Shown here piece after piece: positions 24,367 to 36,643 of a stretch of 64,000 bases of DNA; positions within the stretch are counted from its first letter, which is position 1; every line of letters begins with the position of its first letter. The notes under the pieces are model-generated. The model saw nothing but the letters and a program-made list of their open reading frames with translations. It did not search any database and was not told the DNA's origin. A program made the position numbers and the translations under genes. The DNA is from Cystobasidium ongulense (lineage: Eukaryota > Basidiomycota > Cystobasidiomycetes > Cystobasidiales > Cystobasidiaceae), in the NCBI GenBank assembly GCA_022835595.1, contig BQUP01000007.1, positions 372,001 to 436,000 of the forward strand, written 5' to 3'.

Positions 24367-25443
24367 ATGGAAGCTTTCTGGTTGCCTCAACTAGTGAAGA
24401 TCATGTCTTTTTCTTTGGTTTCTATGGTTTCTAGTCTCTCCCAGCCTGCTGTGCGCTCAACCTCGATACCCCGCTTTGCAGCAGGTGCATCGGTGCATCG
24501 GAGCGGCTGGAAAGATTGGACAGATTCGCAGCCTGGTCAACCTTTAAAAGACCTTTTGAGCTCTAGGTTCCCACCTTCTGCGAAGATACCGAAAGCAGAG
24601 GAAAGGGAACTTCGGAGACCTAAAGTTATCATCCTAGGCGAACAGCATCATCAGCCGAAAGTATTGGCTGCACAACTCAAGCTCTTGCATACGATGGCTT
24701 TGGAACCTTTCAGTCTCAAGGTTACTGTAGTTATGGAGCATTTCAATCTTCTGCAGCAGAAGTCGTTGGACAATTTTGCGCTAAACGGCGAAGTTGAAAC
24801 ATTACAACATGAATACGCAAAATCAAGTGAAGGCTTCCGGATAGACAATACCGGGTATCTACCACTTCTTGCTCTAATAAGAGAGCTCGAGAACGTGGAC
24901 AGTACAGTGAAAGCTGGCTTCCCGCCTCGCGAATGGGCGAGAGTGATAATGCGACAAGGTATAGAAGCACTCGTCGAACAAAATGAACAGGCACTCTCAT
25001 CGGGAGTATTGCAAGGATTCGACCGCTGGGATGACATAATCGTTACTCCAGAACACGCAGCATACATCGCAAGCAGCATTAGCGGAGAGAAACCTGAACT
25101 ACCCGCGGATCTGACACAGTCTGGGCTGAAGGCTGCTCAAGCGTTCAAAGATGCCATAATGGCTTGGACAATAGACAAAGAGGTAGAAGCAGCAGAAAGT
25201 CGCCAAACTGCAGGTGAAGAGTCCTCAAAAGAGATCATCGTTGCCATCTGTGGATCGGGTCATTGCGAGTACGACTTCGGCATTACTGAGCGAATACGGT
25301 CATGCAGGAGAGACGAGATACTTTTACTAGTCTGCAAGCCGGACGATGGCGCTTACTGGACCAATGCAGATCGAGAAGACATTGCACAAACGAAGAGGCC
25401 ATTGGCGGATGGTATTATCACCTACCAGGCCGTTGATGTCTAG
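24367..25443 (+). CDS. ChaN-like haem-binding family protein (DUF399)
   Basis: Carries the ChaN/Tiki-superfamily signature VIILGEQHHQPKVLAAQL followed by VVMEHFNLLQQKSLDNF, where the first Glu/His pair and the second Glu/His correspond to the conserved catalytic/haem-site positions. Later blocks are TGYLPLLALIREL and VAICGSGHCEYDFGITERIR, with the family's C-terminal GxxH. Bacterial ChaN is an iron-regulated haem-binding lipoprotein; other members are implicated in metal or protease-like chemistry. The first 40 residues are poor in acids and rich in Ser, compatible with organelle targeting, so a mitochondrial site is possible. Two starts are possible: 24367, or the methionine at codon 13 (24403). 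The gene has no intron (358 codons), unlike almost every neighbour. Confidence 0.75.
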   Translation: MEAFWLPQLVKIMSFSLVSMVSSLSQPAVRSTSIPRFAAGASVHRSGWKDWTDSQPGQPLKDLLSSRFPPSAKIPKAEERELRRPKVIILGEQHHQPKVLAAQLKLLHTMALEPFSLKVTVVMEHFNLLQQKSLDNFALNGEVETLQHEYAKSSEGFRIDNTGYLPLLALIRELENVDSTVKAGFPPREWARVIMRQGIEALVEQNEQALSSGVLQGFDRWDDIIVTPEHAAYIASSISGEKPELPADLTQSGLKAAQAFKDAIMAWTIDKEVEAAESRQTAGEESSKEIIVAICGSGHCEYDFGITERIRSCRRDEILLLVCKPDDGAYWTNADREDIAQTKRPLADGIITYQAVDV

Positions 25444-25745
25444 TAGCCAAGGCACGCTATCGTTATTGCTTGCGCACCACTTGCAGCGATCAGAAATCCA
25501 GCAAGACAACTATAGCGCATGCACATTCCCATCGCAATATCTCGCAAAGTGTCTTTGGTGTTTCAACAAGAGCGTAGAATCTGGATACAGCAAACTCAAG
25601 ACTCGGCACTGGCACATACTACTCCCGATTATCCAGCGAGAAGTTGCATCGCTAATCTCTATACTTAAGAGGATTCTCGTTTACTCATTCACTACACGCA
25701 ATTGACCTCCCTTGACAAGGTGGCTATAAAAGCGAAGGCGTAAGT
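25444..25745. other. Convergent 3' region, ChaN-like / kelch
   Basis: Nothing recognised in 302 bp between two gene ends. Confidence 0.35.
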
Positions 25746-28061
25746 CTAGCACACTGATATGTTATGATTCGACACTAACCTGAATTGTGCATTATAGCCC
25801 GCAGTCGCCTCTTCGACATCGTCCGCCGCTGGAGATTGTGAGAGCCTTGGGTCGTCATATGGGTTTCCTGCGAGTTGCGAGCTAGGCGAGCCATTCGCAC
25901 TACCGCCGCTCGAAGCAAGTGTTTGCTTCTCCCGCATGCTATCCTGCTCTCTTTTCCTTCTCCGATAAACCAAGAAGTACCACAATAGGCCAGCAAGTAG
26001 GGCCAGCCCAAGTATACCACCAACAACTCCTCCTGCGATAGCACCAGTATTACTTTTGCTCCCTACGCCAGAGCCTGGATCCTGTGACCGGAAATCCGCG
26101 CTTGTGTCGGTATCATTCGCACCTAAACCTAAGGCATAGCCCGAGCCTGCAACCGAAGAGCCAGTGCCGCGTCCGCCTGTTACGGCAACTATTTCATCGT
26201 TGTCGGGAGTTGTATAGCCAGTGTTCGCGGTGTAGGACGTTTTCCAAGCCAATTCTGTTGTGTCAAGGACATAGATGCCGGGTTGCTCGCAGCTGTATAA
26301 GGCAGTGTCAAATTTGAGATGTATGCGATTGCAAGCCAAGAGAGCTTACAGCAAATCCTCCGAGACGAAGCCACCGACCACGACCATTTGAGAGCCCAGC
26401 AAGGTGCATGTATGGGCAGCTCTGCCAGTGGGCTGAGATGGCAAATTTCCACCTATATAAGACCAAGTGAATGACGGTATCGATAATACGTATAGGTCAC
26501 TATTTTGACCTTGCAGAATTTGGGTAGTGCGATTTGAAGCTTGACCTATCGGCTCAGGGGTTTAACGCATGTCTCGCTATCCCAGACTCAACTAAGACCG
26601 CTTACCTCCATACACAAAGATCTGGTGCTGCAGCTGGCCATTGACTTTAGCCGAACCCCGAACAGCGCAGTGCGAGACACGTGGGCCTATAGTGTAGCCT
26701 AAGAGACAGAAGAATTGACTGGTTAGAGCGCACCTGCTAAATGGGAGCAAAGATGAAGGCTGCCACTATGTAGACTCGGCCAAGCGCCGGTCTTACAGCA
26801 CGTCACATTCTTTACTTACCCTGCGTAGCTTGCTTGACCCAGCCTTGTGCGCCCAGATCGTAGACATCCAAAATCGAATTGTCGATGAGCTGATTCTCAT
26901 TCCCGCCTCCTATAGAAACAAGGATGCCTTGTCCATTTGTTCCAAGTCCAGGCACGAAAGTCAATGACGAATCAGCCCGTAGAAGAGGGTTGATTTCGAC
27001 GGTGCTATTTGAAGTGACCGAAGCGGTACCCGAGTACTATTAAGCGTGAGCGTCCGCAAGTTAGATCAGCTAGCAAAACTGGTAAACAAGCAAAAAAGAC
27101 ATACCGAACTGTGATTTTTCCAGCTATTAGTCGCCTGATTATACTCAATCATTGAACTGAGATATACTCTGGGAGTCTGATTTGACCAGTCTTGAGCAGT
27201 ATAAGTGTCAATATGGCCTCCGAAATAGTAGAAAGTAGGTTCGGTTTGATCTCCTTGGGGTGGGGAGACCGCGCTTGCACCTTCGGCTACACGAGTAACG
27301 GTGTCTCCGCCGGTATTGCTTGCACTCCATGATTTGGAAGAGACGCTATATCGGTATAATTGATTCTCATTTGGTGCAACGTTCGGATTGTCACTGAAGT
27401 ATCCGCCGTAGTCTGCATCCGAGCAATACAAAAGAGGTCAGAATAGGGGTATTCAATAAGAAAGGTTGTTTCAGGATGGTGACGACATCTATCGTGCACC
27501 GGTGCGAGACAGGCAGGTATAGCACTAGAGTGGGCGAGTGAAAGCACGCACAATATAGGTCATTGCCGTCCGAGCTGCTGAACATGGCTCCCAAGCTCGT
27601 TTGTGGCGGATCATAGCTGTTTCCGTTGTCTGGCTGGACGAGCGTGAGCGGGGGACTTGCTATCGACCAGTTGGTGGAGACGTCAAGCGCAATCAGAGCG
27701 TTGGTGCGCGTGTTTGCTGTCTGCGATGTGTCGGTCTTTGCGTCCCCTGCATAGATGTAGAGCGTCGAGGTCGCTGAGGTGTTCGAAGTGCTTGCTCCTA
27801 ATGTAGTTGAATGGGCCCAGCCTGTAGATCAAAGGCTCATCAGCTTGTCGCCCAGGGCTGCTGCCAGTGCACTCAACAGGCTCACGAATACAACTGGGAG
27901 ATGACAGCAAAGTCAGCGGGGTGCACTGAAGGCTATGGTAAAGTCGCTTACGGGTTTGGCTGGCTCTGTTGCGCGGTGGCTACGGTCAACGCGGTGGCCA
28001 GTCCGAGGACTGCAGCTCGACAGGTGCATGCCCGTCGAGCGCGACTAGCTGACTTGCGCAT
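25746..28061 (-). CDS. Membrane-anchored kelch-repeat protein
   Basis: The start at 28061 gives a basic signal sequence, MRKSASRARRACTCRAAVLG, followed by LATALTVATAQQSQ. The ectodomain has kelch-type blades: LYIYAGDAKTDTS, PTFYYFGGHIDTYTAQDW, VSIGGGNENQ, HQIFVYGGQAS, AAHTCTLLGSQMVVVGGF. Near the C-terminus is one membrane segment, GAIAGGVVGGILGLALLAGL, with basic residues on the inner side (YRRRKREQD) and a Ser/Pro/Gly-rich cytosolic tail. About nine introns are inferred. Fungal proteins with this layout are plasma-membrane or cell-wall sensor-like proteins of mostly unknown function; some kelch proteins (Tea1, Kel1) act in polarity, but those are cytosolic. The stop at 25746 assumes that no last intron is removed after NAQF. 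Confidence 0.8.
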
Positions 28062-28613
28062 GACTGGCAGAGTGTATCTCTGGCTGCTGCTGTCTCTGGT
28101 CTTCCAAAGGCCGTCCTAGCCGGCTCTGTGCTGCTCGCGCCTCGTCTTGGGTTTTCAGCGGGCGCGCGCTGCGGACAGGCTTGCGATGGCCTCGAAGGCG
28201 CAGCCGACGAGTGAGGCGGTCGGGACGGCAGTTGTGCCAACACGAATGGAATTGATAGTCGAAAAGGTGAAAGTCGAAGGATTTGTGTGGTTCAGAGAGA
28301 GCGAAAGGTGCCGGGCAGAGCGTGGCGGCGCGGTGACACTGCAACGGAAGCAAAGTTGGGCTGACGACATTCAATGGGCACCAGCAAGAGTATAGCCATG
28401 TGCAAAGACTCAATACACGTTGTCAACACCAAGTCTGCTGCATACACTGCTGATACTGCGTGAGTGGGACAGCTCCCTCAATGCTCCTGCTGAATACAAA
28501 ATTCTCGGTAGGAAACACGTGATTGCAAATACGCGTGTCACTCGGAAACAAGAGACACCCATCAAGAAGACCTGAACGAATAGATAGTGGTAGTAGTGGT
28601 GCTGATGTGGATA
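28062..28613. other. Intergenic, kelch promoter / SMC4 3' side
   Basis: Upstream of the kelch gene start and downstream of the SMC4 stop. GC-rich short open frames on both strands near 28100-28400 have no family features. No gene assigned. Confidence 0.35.
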
Positions 28614-31600
28614 CTAGGGATACTGCGATAGATCCTCGTTGTCAATGCAGACCGACCGCGTTGCATTCTGTACCTTGTAGACTCCGACCAGCCGACTAGC
28701 GAGCTCGAACCTACAAAACGGATTTTCACGTGGTCCAAGTCAGAAAGGATATAACACGTGCAAATGTAAGATGGAAGAACTCACATGTTGTTGCGCAACG
28801 AGATAATGATGAATTGCGCGTTCTTGGTTCGCTCCTTGATATAGTTTGCCACGATAGAGACGTTCCGGAAGTCCAGAGCTGCATCGATTTCATCCATAAA
28901 GTAAAGGGGTGTAGGCTTAAAGACGTGAAGAGCGAAAACCAGTGCCAGGGATGATAGCGTCTTCTCTCCTCCGGACAGATTTGAGCTAGGGTAGATCATC
29001 AGTAAGCAAATCCGCTGTATAAGTCAGGGCATCCTACTCACATATTCTTCCATGACTTCTTGGGTGGCATCACGGAAAAGATGATGCCTTCCGAGAAAGG
29101 ATCTAAGCTATCGACCAGCTCCAACTCTGCATTACCACCCAGCGTGATCATCTGTGAGCGTGGTCTGCGTGAGCTAACATCAAAGCAGCGAGCGAGAGGG
29201 CCTTCATTACCTGATACATTTCCTTCAACTTCATGCTAATCACGTTGAAACCAGCCATAAACTCATCAAGACGCTGCTTGCGCATATCATCATATGATTG
29301 TTTAGCCGCATCTCTTGCTTGCGTTATCCTTTCCAAATCTTGTGCTCGCTCGAGGAACTCCTTCTCTCTGCGCCTATACTCTTTCAAGACTGCAAGATTG
29401 GGTTTCGCAGCTTGTATCCGCTCTAAAGACAGATTCTCCAATCAGCACATGCACAAGCATCGAAGACCTGCTTACAACTCACCTTCCAGCAAAGCAATCT
29501 GACCCTTAAGTGCCTCTGCATCAAACTCTTCCAATTCCTCTTCGGTAAAATTTTTCAGCTCGTCGGCTTGTTTGGGTTGTCTGTCCTCCTCATTCTCAAC
29601 CTCTTCATCATCATCGTCCTCATCAATCTCCTGAAGCTCGAGACGCTCTAGTCTGCTCACTACACTAGCTAGAGATTTCTCATTCTCTGCTAGTTTTCGT
29701 TTAGCTTTCTCTACCTCTTGCTCGAGTTCAGTCTGCGAGTTGAAATGCGGGATTAGCTTGACGTATCGGGAAAATTGAAAATGAGTCATACCTCTTTCGC
29801 TCTGAACTTATTCATATCGGCCTGTTTCTCATCCAGCAAAGCTTTCAACTCGGATAATTCCTCACTCTTCTCTTCTAGAACAGCTTTAGCTTCTTCAACA
29901 TTTCTCCTGACGCTTTCCAAACCAGCTGTCTTCTCGCGAATGCTCTTCTCCAGGGCTGTAAGCTCTTCCTCGACTTCTTCTAAGGCGAGACCATTGGTGT
30001 CCAGAGCTTTGCCAAGCTTGATCAAATCCTTTTCTGCTTTGTTCTTTCCTACTTCCGCCTTTGTGAGCTGGTCATTAGCATGATCTGACATTTCCTTGAT
30101 GCCTTCAACCTTGACTTGCTGCGAACGCAGCTTAACACCTCCAACTTCGAGAATCTTTTCTTGCAGAGACTTTATCTCAGCCTGTATCTTGGATACATTA
30201 GCTTGAAGCTTAGCATGCTCAGCCGACACTTTGTCAATCTCCTTCTCGAGGACAGCGATCTTCTTGACATCGTCTGTCTGAGGTCTGTTCTCGCCTTGAA
30301 GCTCGCGGATCCGTTTCTGAGCCTCTTCGATGCGTTTTTTGCCTGCTCGAAGTGCCATCTCGGTCTTGGAGACCTGCATCTCGACTTCAGGTAGTTTTCG
30401 CTGCAGACTCGCAATAGCTTGCTCCTTCTCTTGCTTCTCGGACGATAAGGTTTGTACTGCTTCTTCTGCTTTGGTACTCTCCTTCTCTAATCTAGCAACA
30501 GCTTCAAGAGTCACTTCGCCATCATCGGCAAACCTTGAACTCATCGCTCCCCTTGCGACACGATTGCCTCCTCCGGACATTGTACCCGAGACATCAATAA
30601 GCTTGCCATCTAGTGTAACAACTCTCCATCGTTTCCCTCCGCTCTTGCTGCCGAAGGCAATTCGATTTGCCTGTTCTAGATCTTTAGCAACCAGGGTGTT
30701 CTGTAAGACTTGGTAGAACGCAGATGCGAGCTTTGCATCTTTGGGCGTAACCAGGTCGAATAAACGAGGTACATTTTCAGGTGTATCAATTGATTGTAGG
30801 TCACGTTTGGCTAGTGAGCCTAAACAGAGGATTGTTGCTCGCCCAAGATTGTTCCGTCTTAAGTGTTCCAGACATGCCTGACCAGCTTCCACGGTATCGC
30901 AGACGAGATTATCGAGTCCAGGGCACGCTGTCGAAATGGCCACGTCGTACTTGTCATCGATGCGACCAAGATTACCCAAGCGACCATGGAAGCCGTTGAG
31001 TCGACCTTGCTCCTTCAGTTTCGTCAAGCTTGAAAGGACATCGCCCTTGGATCGACTAGCAGCTTGAGATGCCTTGGCTTCTTCTGTCTTTTGCCTAGCT
31101 GATGATGCTGCACTGCGCAGTTTCTGGTCGTGGGTTTGTATTTTCTGTAGATCAGGTTCATGTTAGTCAGGGTAAACTTTCGCGCAGTGACCTCCGAACC
31201 TGTAGATCTGCTTTCAACCCTTGGAGAGTTGCTTTCATGTCATCGTACTCCGCTTTTGACGCTTCAAGCTGCTCCTCCTTTCCTGCATTGTCCGCTTGAA
31301 TTTCTTCAAGTGACGACTTGGCTTCTTCAATTCCTCGTTCAATACTAGCAGCTTTTTCCATTAACAAGTCGCGCTGATTTGTTGCGAGATCAACAGCTGC
31401 TTGCTTTTCGGCTAATTTATCGAGCCATGGTTGCAATTCAGCTTGCTTGACATCGATTTGAGCCGAGAAGCCAGCAGTTTTATCCTTGAGGCCGTCGCAT
31501 ATTTTTTCGAGTTCAGCTTCTTCACGTGCAAGACTGGTTTCATGTTTGACAAGCTCAGCTTTCAGCTTTTCCATGTCTTCGCCATACGATTTTTGCCAGG

Positions 31601-33912
31601 TTGAAGCTTCTGAGCGAGCCAAAGTATCGTCGTGTATCGTTTTGTTTAGCTTCTTTTGCTTGTTGATGAGATGCTTCCTCTTTTCTTGCATCTGAACATC
31701 TTCCCGCTCAAAAGCAACGAGCTCCTTGGACACTTCGTTCGTGTGCTTCTCCAATTCCTATTTGAGTTTGCTTACCCATCAGTAAATGCACCTGGACGGG
31801 TGAGGTTTAAAACGAGCCTGACCTTGTGATCACGAGCCAAGGTTTGGTACTCGTTGTCCAACTCTTCTACTTCTTGTCGCATTCCCGCTTGACTGTCCCT
31901 CTCCACTTGAAGCTGCTTTGAAGCCGTGTCCTGCAAAAGAAACTTTGTTAAACTCTGTTCACGCTCATCAGTGTTAGCTACTTACTACAGCTTCAGCCGC
32001 AATAGCCATGTTTCCTTGATAGCGGAGCTGATATACTTGATACAGTTCAGACTGTCTCAAGGTAAGTTGGTTCTGATCCTTGACGAAGGCATCAGCTTCC
32101 TTCTTGGCAGCTTCCAGGGAAGCTTTCTCCCTCTCGACAAGCTTGACTCTATTAGTCTTCTCTAGTCTTTCTTCATTTAGCTTGTCAACTTCTTCAAGAC
32201 AAGTAGCGATAGGTTCCTTGTACTGTATATCGTGTTCAGGTCAGCTTGAATTATGCGAACCTGTTGCTGTGCTCACTTTTGAGGTGCCAATAATATCCTC
32301 CAGGTATTCCAGCAGGCCGTCCTCATGCTCATTAGGCGCTTTGGGTTTCATCTGAGCGATGCTTTCAACTTCACCCTGTAGAATCAGGAATCGTTTGTGG
32401 TCGAGATCGATGCCTTTGTCCTTGAGCAACGTTGTTACTTCGGTGAATGTAGATGTCTTGCTATTGATGGTATATTTTGACGAATTGTTACGATATGCAG
32501 TACGCGTGACAATCAGGGTTGAGTCTGGCACGATCTCAAAGGCATCATCGTCGGGCTAAGTGGTATGTTAGTACTTCTTTATTCTTCGGTCAGCAATTCA
32601 TGAACATACTAGATCGATAATCTCCCTGAACCACACTTCCACGCTGCATGAGGGAATATCCTCCTTGCCTTCCGAGTTGTGAATCAATTCGGCCAACTGT
32701 ACAACATATTCAGCAGAGTCATAATATATTAGTAGTAGGCAATCACTGACCTTTCCCTGGCGCATCTTCGTGGCTTTAAAGCCGAATACAAAGAGAAGGG
32801 CATCGATAGTATTTGATTTCCCGCTACCGTTGGGTCCGACGATTGAGGAAAAGGACTGAGAAGGTTGTGAAAGTTCAGCACATTGACGAGAATAATATTT
32901 ACTAAGGTAATAGACATACTTTGTGAAATGGGCCTATCTCTTGCCTACCAGCATAACTCTTGAAATCAACAAGCACAATCTTGTGAATGACCAAGCGTTT
33001 CTTCGGCCCTTCTTCGATTACAGGACGAGCTAGATCAGCTTTAGTTTGTGCTGGCTGCATCTCGTGCTCTATAGGTATATCATCTGTCTGCTCTCGTGTG
33101 ATAACCTGGGGTGTGCCCGCCGGAGGCAACGGTGGCGTGCCTGGTGCAGGAGTTGATGCTCGCGAAGAGCTTGTCGACGCGTCTTCTGCGCTTCTACTCT
33201 CGCGAGTAGTCGTCTGAGCTGATTCTGGTCCTGTGCCTGGTACCGGTGTGTCTTCCGCATCTTCGCTTGATTCACTGTCCTGTGGCTCCTGCTTGACAGG
33301 AGCGGCTCTTTGCTTTCGCATGGGTGCAGCTTGTTTAATGGGTACTTCTTCTCCATCTTCATCTTCACTGTCACTACTTCTCGTACTTTCGCAGGGGCTC
33401 TCGCGCGAAGTATTTGCTGCAGAGCGAGAATGATTCATACTTGGGTCCTGAGGTTCGCGCTTGACAAGTCGACTGACAACAATCTCATCTTCGCTAGTCG
33501 ACTCGTTCTCATCGCTTGACTCGACGACAGCCTTCTTCTTGCTGCTACTTGTGGCTGACTTGCGCTCTCGTGAGTCTATGCTTGGTTGTTTCCGGCTTGC
33601 TGTGGCAGTTGTTGTTGTTGCGCTGGCCTTTCGGTTGGAAGGTCCATCTCGAGGTGCAGCCTTCGACCTGGAAGGCGCAACAGCAATCTCATCGCTGCTA
33701 GCATCTTCGCTTTCTGACTGCGCTTCGCTGTCCTCCTCTTCCTCTTCACTGACAGGCTCTCTCTTCACCATCTTGCTCCTAGACGCCGGGCGCGTCGAGC
33801 TTGCTGCAGAATTAGGACGACTCCTGGCCTTGCTGGCAGCTGCAGATCTGGCCGAGGACGTCGAAGCCTCTGCAGACGCCAAAGATGCATGCGAAGTCCG
33901 CTTTGGGGGCAT
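28614..33912 (-). CDS. SMC4: Condensin ATPase subunit SMC4
   Basis: Core ATPase of condensin, pairing with SMC2 for mitotic chromosome compaction. The protein is about 1,500 residues. It opens with a disordered Ser/Glu/Lys-rich extension of some 290 residues, then [20 protein letters not shown] and, after a short intron, the Walker A motif [14 protein letters not shown]. Coiled coils flank a hinge ([65 protein letters not shown]), diagnostic of SMC4. The C-terminal lobe has [20 protein letters not shown] (ABC signature) and [19 protein letters not shown] (Walker B, D-loop) near 28830-28990. It ends NEDLSQYP, with TAG at 28614-28616. At least ten introns are visible. Confidence 0.95.
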
Positions 33913-34762
33913 TGTGGTCTTTGTGGGTATGTTCGAGCAAGCAAGAAGCAGCTACGATAGTACTGCCGTCTCGAGAACGACGTGATCGACGCAGCAAACA
34001 AATGCGAAAGTCGAGTCTGCCTGCTGGTCAACTCAAAGGCTTGTGGGTTGGTGAGGACCGGTTGGAGGTACTATCCGAAGACTGGAGTCCTCGGGAGCAC
34101 CACCCAGCTAAATCTAGCTCATAAGCAGACTTGGACATACTGGTGGCAATACTGACGAGAGCTGCCTGCCTGCGTCCGCTTGCATGTTAAGGCCAGCACA
34201 GAAGAGCCAGAGAGTAGCTACTAGGTTGGTGAGATTAGCTTACTCTGCTGCAAGGAGATTACTCCCGTAATACTAGAATGTCCAGACTTGCTTTGAGTAT
34301 ACCAAGACAAGGCTCCTGCTGGAAAGGCCAGAAGTATGGAAGACCTGTCAAGACACGTCGTAGGTTGTTGTTAAGCCGCCATTAACATATGGCACAAATA
34401 TGTGCGCAGCTGTAGACTGTAACATAATTCTAAGGCCATAGCGCCATATGGTCGAATGCGAGCTGCCTGCATCTGGGCTGCTTTACTTGTTGCAGGTCTG
34501 ACAGACCCCAGCTTATGCATACGCCTTCAAGACTCGCGTGAGCACTGCCAGCAGTATACGCTTGCCAGCATCCAAGTAGAAGCTAGATACTGTCTCGTGT
34601 CGGCAAGAAGCAACGGGAGTCCTCCCTTATCGTTTCAAAGCGGTCTTCAAATCTATCAGCCTCAAACTCCAGAGGTTACCGTGCAATAACACACAAGAGT
34701 GTTGAGATCATACACGCCCGTTATATATACACTTTGCGCCGTCCACCGCTATCCTGGCCCCA
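33913..34762. other. Divergent region SMC4 / CK2 beta
   Basis: No independent gene recognised. It probably holds the 5' exon or promoter of the CK2 beta gene. A TATATATA-like run is at 34721-34729. A candidate 5' exon is ATG at 34515 with a GTGAGC donor at 34538. Confidence 0.35.
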
Positions 34763-36264
34763 TTGTCGGTCTCGCAAAGCTCGCGCAGCGCTGTAGCAGC
34801 CTCCCCATCCTCGACGTCCAACACGACAAAGCCTACAGGAGCCGCGACATCTACGACATTGTCGCTGCTCTCTTCCGACCTTCACGAGCAGCCTACAGAC
34901 AGTCTTGGTGCTAGCACGAACGACCCTGCCAACGATAGTCGCAGGATATCCGCCCTCCCAAAGCGAGCTCTCATCCAGCAGCAGCAACAGGCTTCGCGAG
35001 CCGCCGGCGTTGTCCATAGAAGGCGGCAGGAGGAGGTTGAAGAGCACCACCATCAGCCTGAAGAAGAGCAGACTGAGATTCTAGGACAGCCTTACGAGGG
35101 ATTGCAAGAGGGTCAGCAGCTTGAGCAAGGGTTGTCAAGTCAAGACTTCGACAATCAAGAGTTCGGTTCAGGTCAGATATACATAGACGAGGAAGACAGT
35201 GGGTCAGATATCATACCACATCACTACGCATTGTTACTAACGATTCAATTTACGAGCAGTGGACGACTTATCGACGGGCTCGGACTCCGAGTATTCCAAC
35301 AGTGAGTGTGTCAACTGACACAAGCAATCGAACGTTTGCTTACTCTTTCGCTTCCTCACGAAAAGCATGGATATCCTGGTTCTTGTCTGCAAAAGGCAAT
35401 GAATACTTCAGCGAGGTGGATGAGGAATACATCCTTGACCGGTTCAATCTTACCGGCCTCAATGGAGAAGTGCACCACTACAATCAGGCACTCGACCTCA
35501 TTACCGACAACTTAGGTAAGCTAGGCCTTTCTTAAAGTATAACAGATCCTGGGAGACTCATATAGGCCATTGCGACCGCAGATGAAGAACCTAATGATGA
35601 GCTACGCGACCAAATCGAAGCTTCCGCAAGGCATTTATATGGCCTGATTCATGCCCGTTTCATCATTACCTCACGAGGTCTAGCAAAGATGGTAGAAAAG
35701 TACAAGAAATACGACTTTGGACGTTGTCCACGCGTACTGTGCTATGGGCAGCCACTCCTCCCAGTTGGACTCAGTGACATTCCTTACCAAAAAGCAGTCA
35801 AGCTTTATTGTCAACGATGCGAGGATATCTATTCACCCAAGTCAACACGGCATGGGCAGATAGATGGCGCATACTTTGGATCAACTTTCCCCCATATGCT
35901 TTTAATGGTCTATCCTCAACTCATCGTTCCTAAGTCTGTCCCAGGAGGAGCCAACTCGGCCTCTCTTGGCTTTGCGAATAGCTCCGCGGCAGCAGCATCA
36001 GGCCAGGCGGCCACCGAACGATCAGGCAGCACAAGCAGTACCGCTGGAGGTGGAACTGGCAATGGTGTAGGCGATCACCCAGGTCTCAGAGGCACCCAGC
36101 ACACAGGAGCAGCCACTGGAGGCGCCAATGCAGCCGTCAAAGCAGAACGCTTCAGACCGAGAATCTTTGGCTTCCAGATGCACGAGCATGCAAGGCTCAT
36201 GAGATGGCAGGAAGCTATGCGAGATAAGCAGGTAGAGAGACTGGAGAAGCACGTCATAGAGTAG
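34763..36264 (+). CDS. CKB1: Casein kinase 2 regulatory (beta) subunit, 5' end unresolved
   Basis: Regulatory dimer of protein kinase CK2. The core is clear: [49 protein letters not shown], then the zinc site [19 protein letters not shown] and [11 protein letters not shown] (four cysteines), [14 protein letters not shown], and the tail [15 protein letters not shown]. Introns: about 35191-35250 (GTGGGT, with a perfect TACTAAC branch site), 35303-35366, and one near 35516-35580. Upstream of the core is an open, Gln/Glu/Ser-rich extension of about 140 codons with no in-frame ATG between the TGA at 34703 and the core, so the true start lies in an upstream exon or at the ATG formed by the A|TG splice junction that yields [14 protein letters not shown]. 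The C-terminus carries a Gly/Ala/Thr-rich insert of about 60 residues. Confidence 0.88.
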
Positions 36265-36643
36265 AAATCATTCAGCCTTTATCCTCACCTGATGGGCGTA
36301 CGAGGTCCTCTATGGACTCCTTGTACAGAACCCTCATCTTAATTGATCGTTTCGAGGTAGTCATGATGCAGTGTAGTTGTACCACGGACTGTAACGCGAT
36401 AACAAAGCTATTAGACTGAAAGCACTTGAGTATTCCCCACCAAATAAGCCGCAAACAAGGAAGCTAGAAATCGTGGAATTGGAATTGCAAGCTCTAGATT
36501 GATTGATTCTAAAAGTCTACATGAATGCAGTGGCTTTTGCCAGTCCTCTAGTGTCGGGTTGATGATTGCATAATCCTATTGCCGTGGCAATGTGTAGGAC
36601 TTTTTCCTGTAGGAATGTAAATGCAAAGGTCTTGACTTCGCAT
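36265..36643. other. Convergent 3' region, CK2 beta / epimerase
   Basis: Nothing recognised in 379 bp. Confidence 0.35.
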
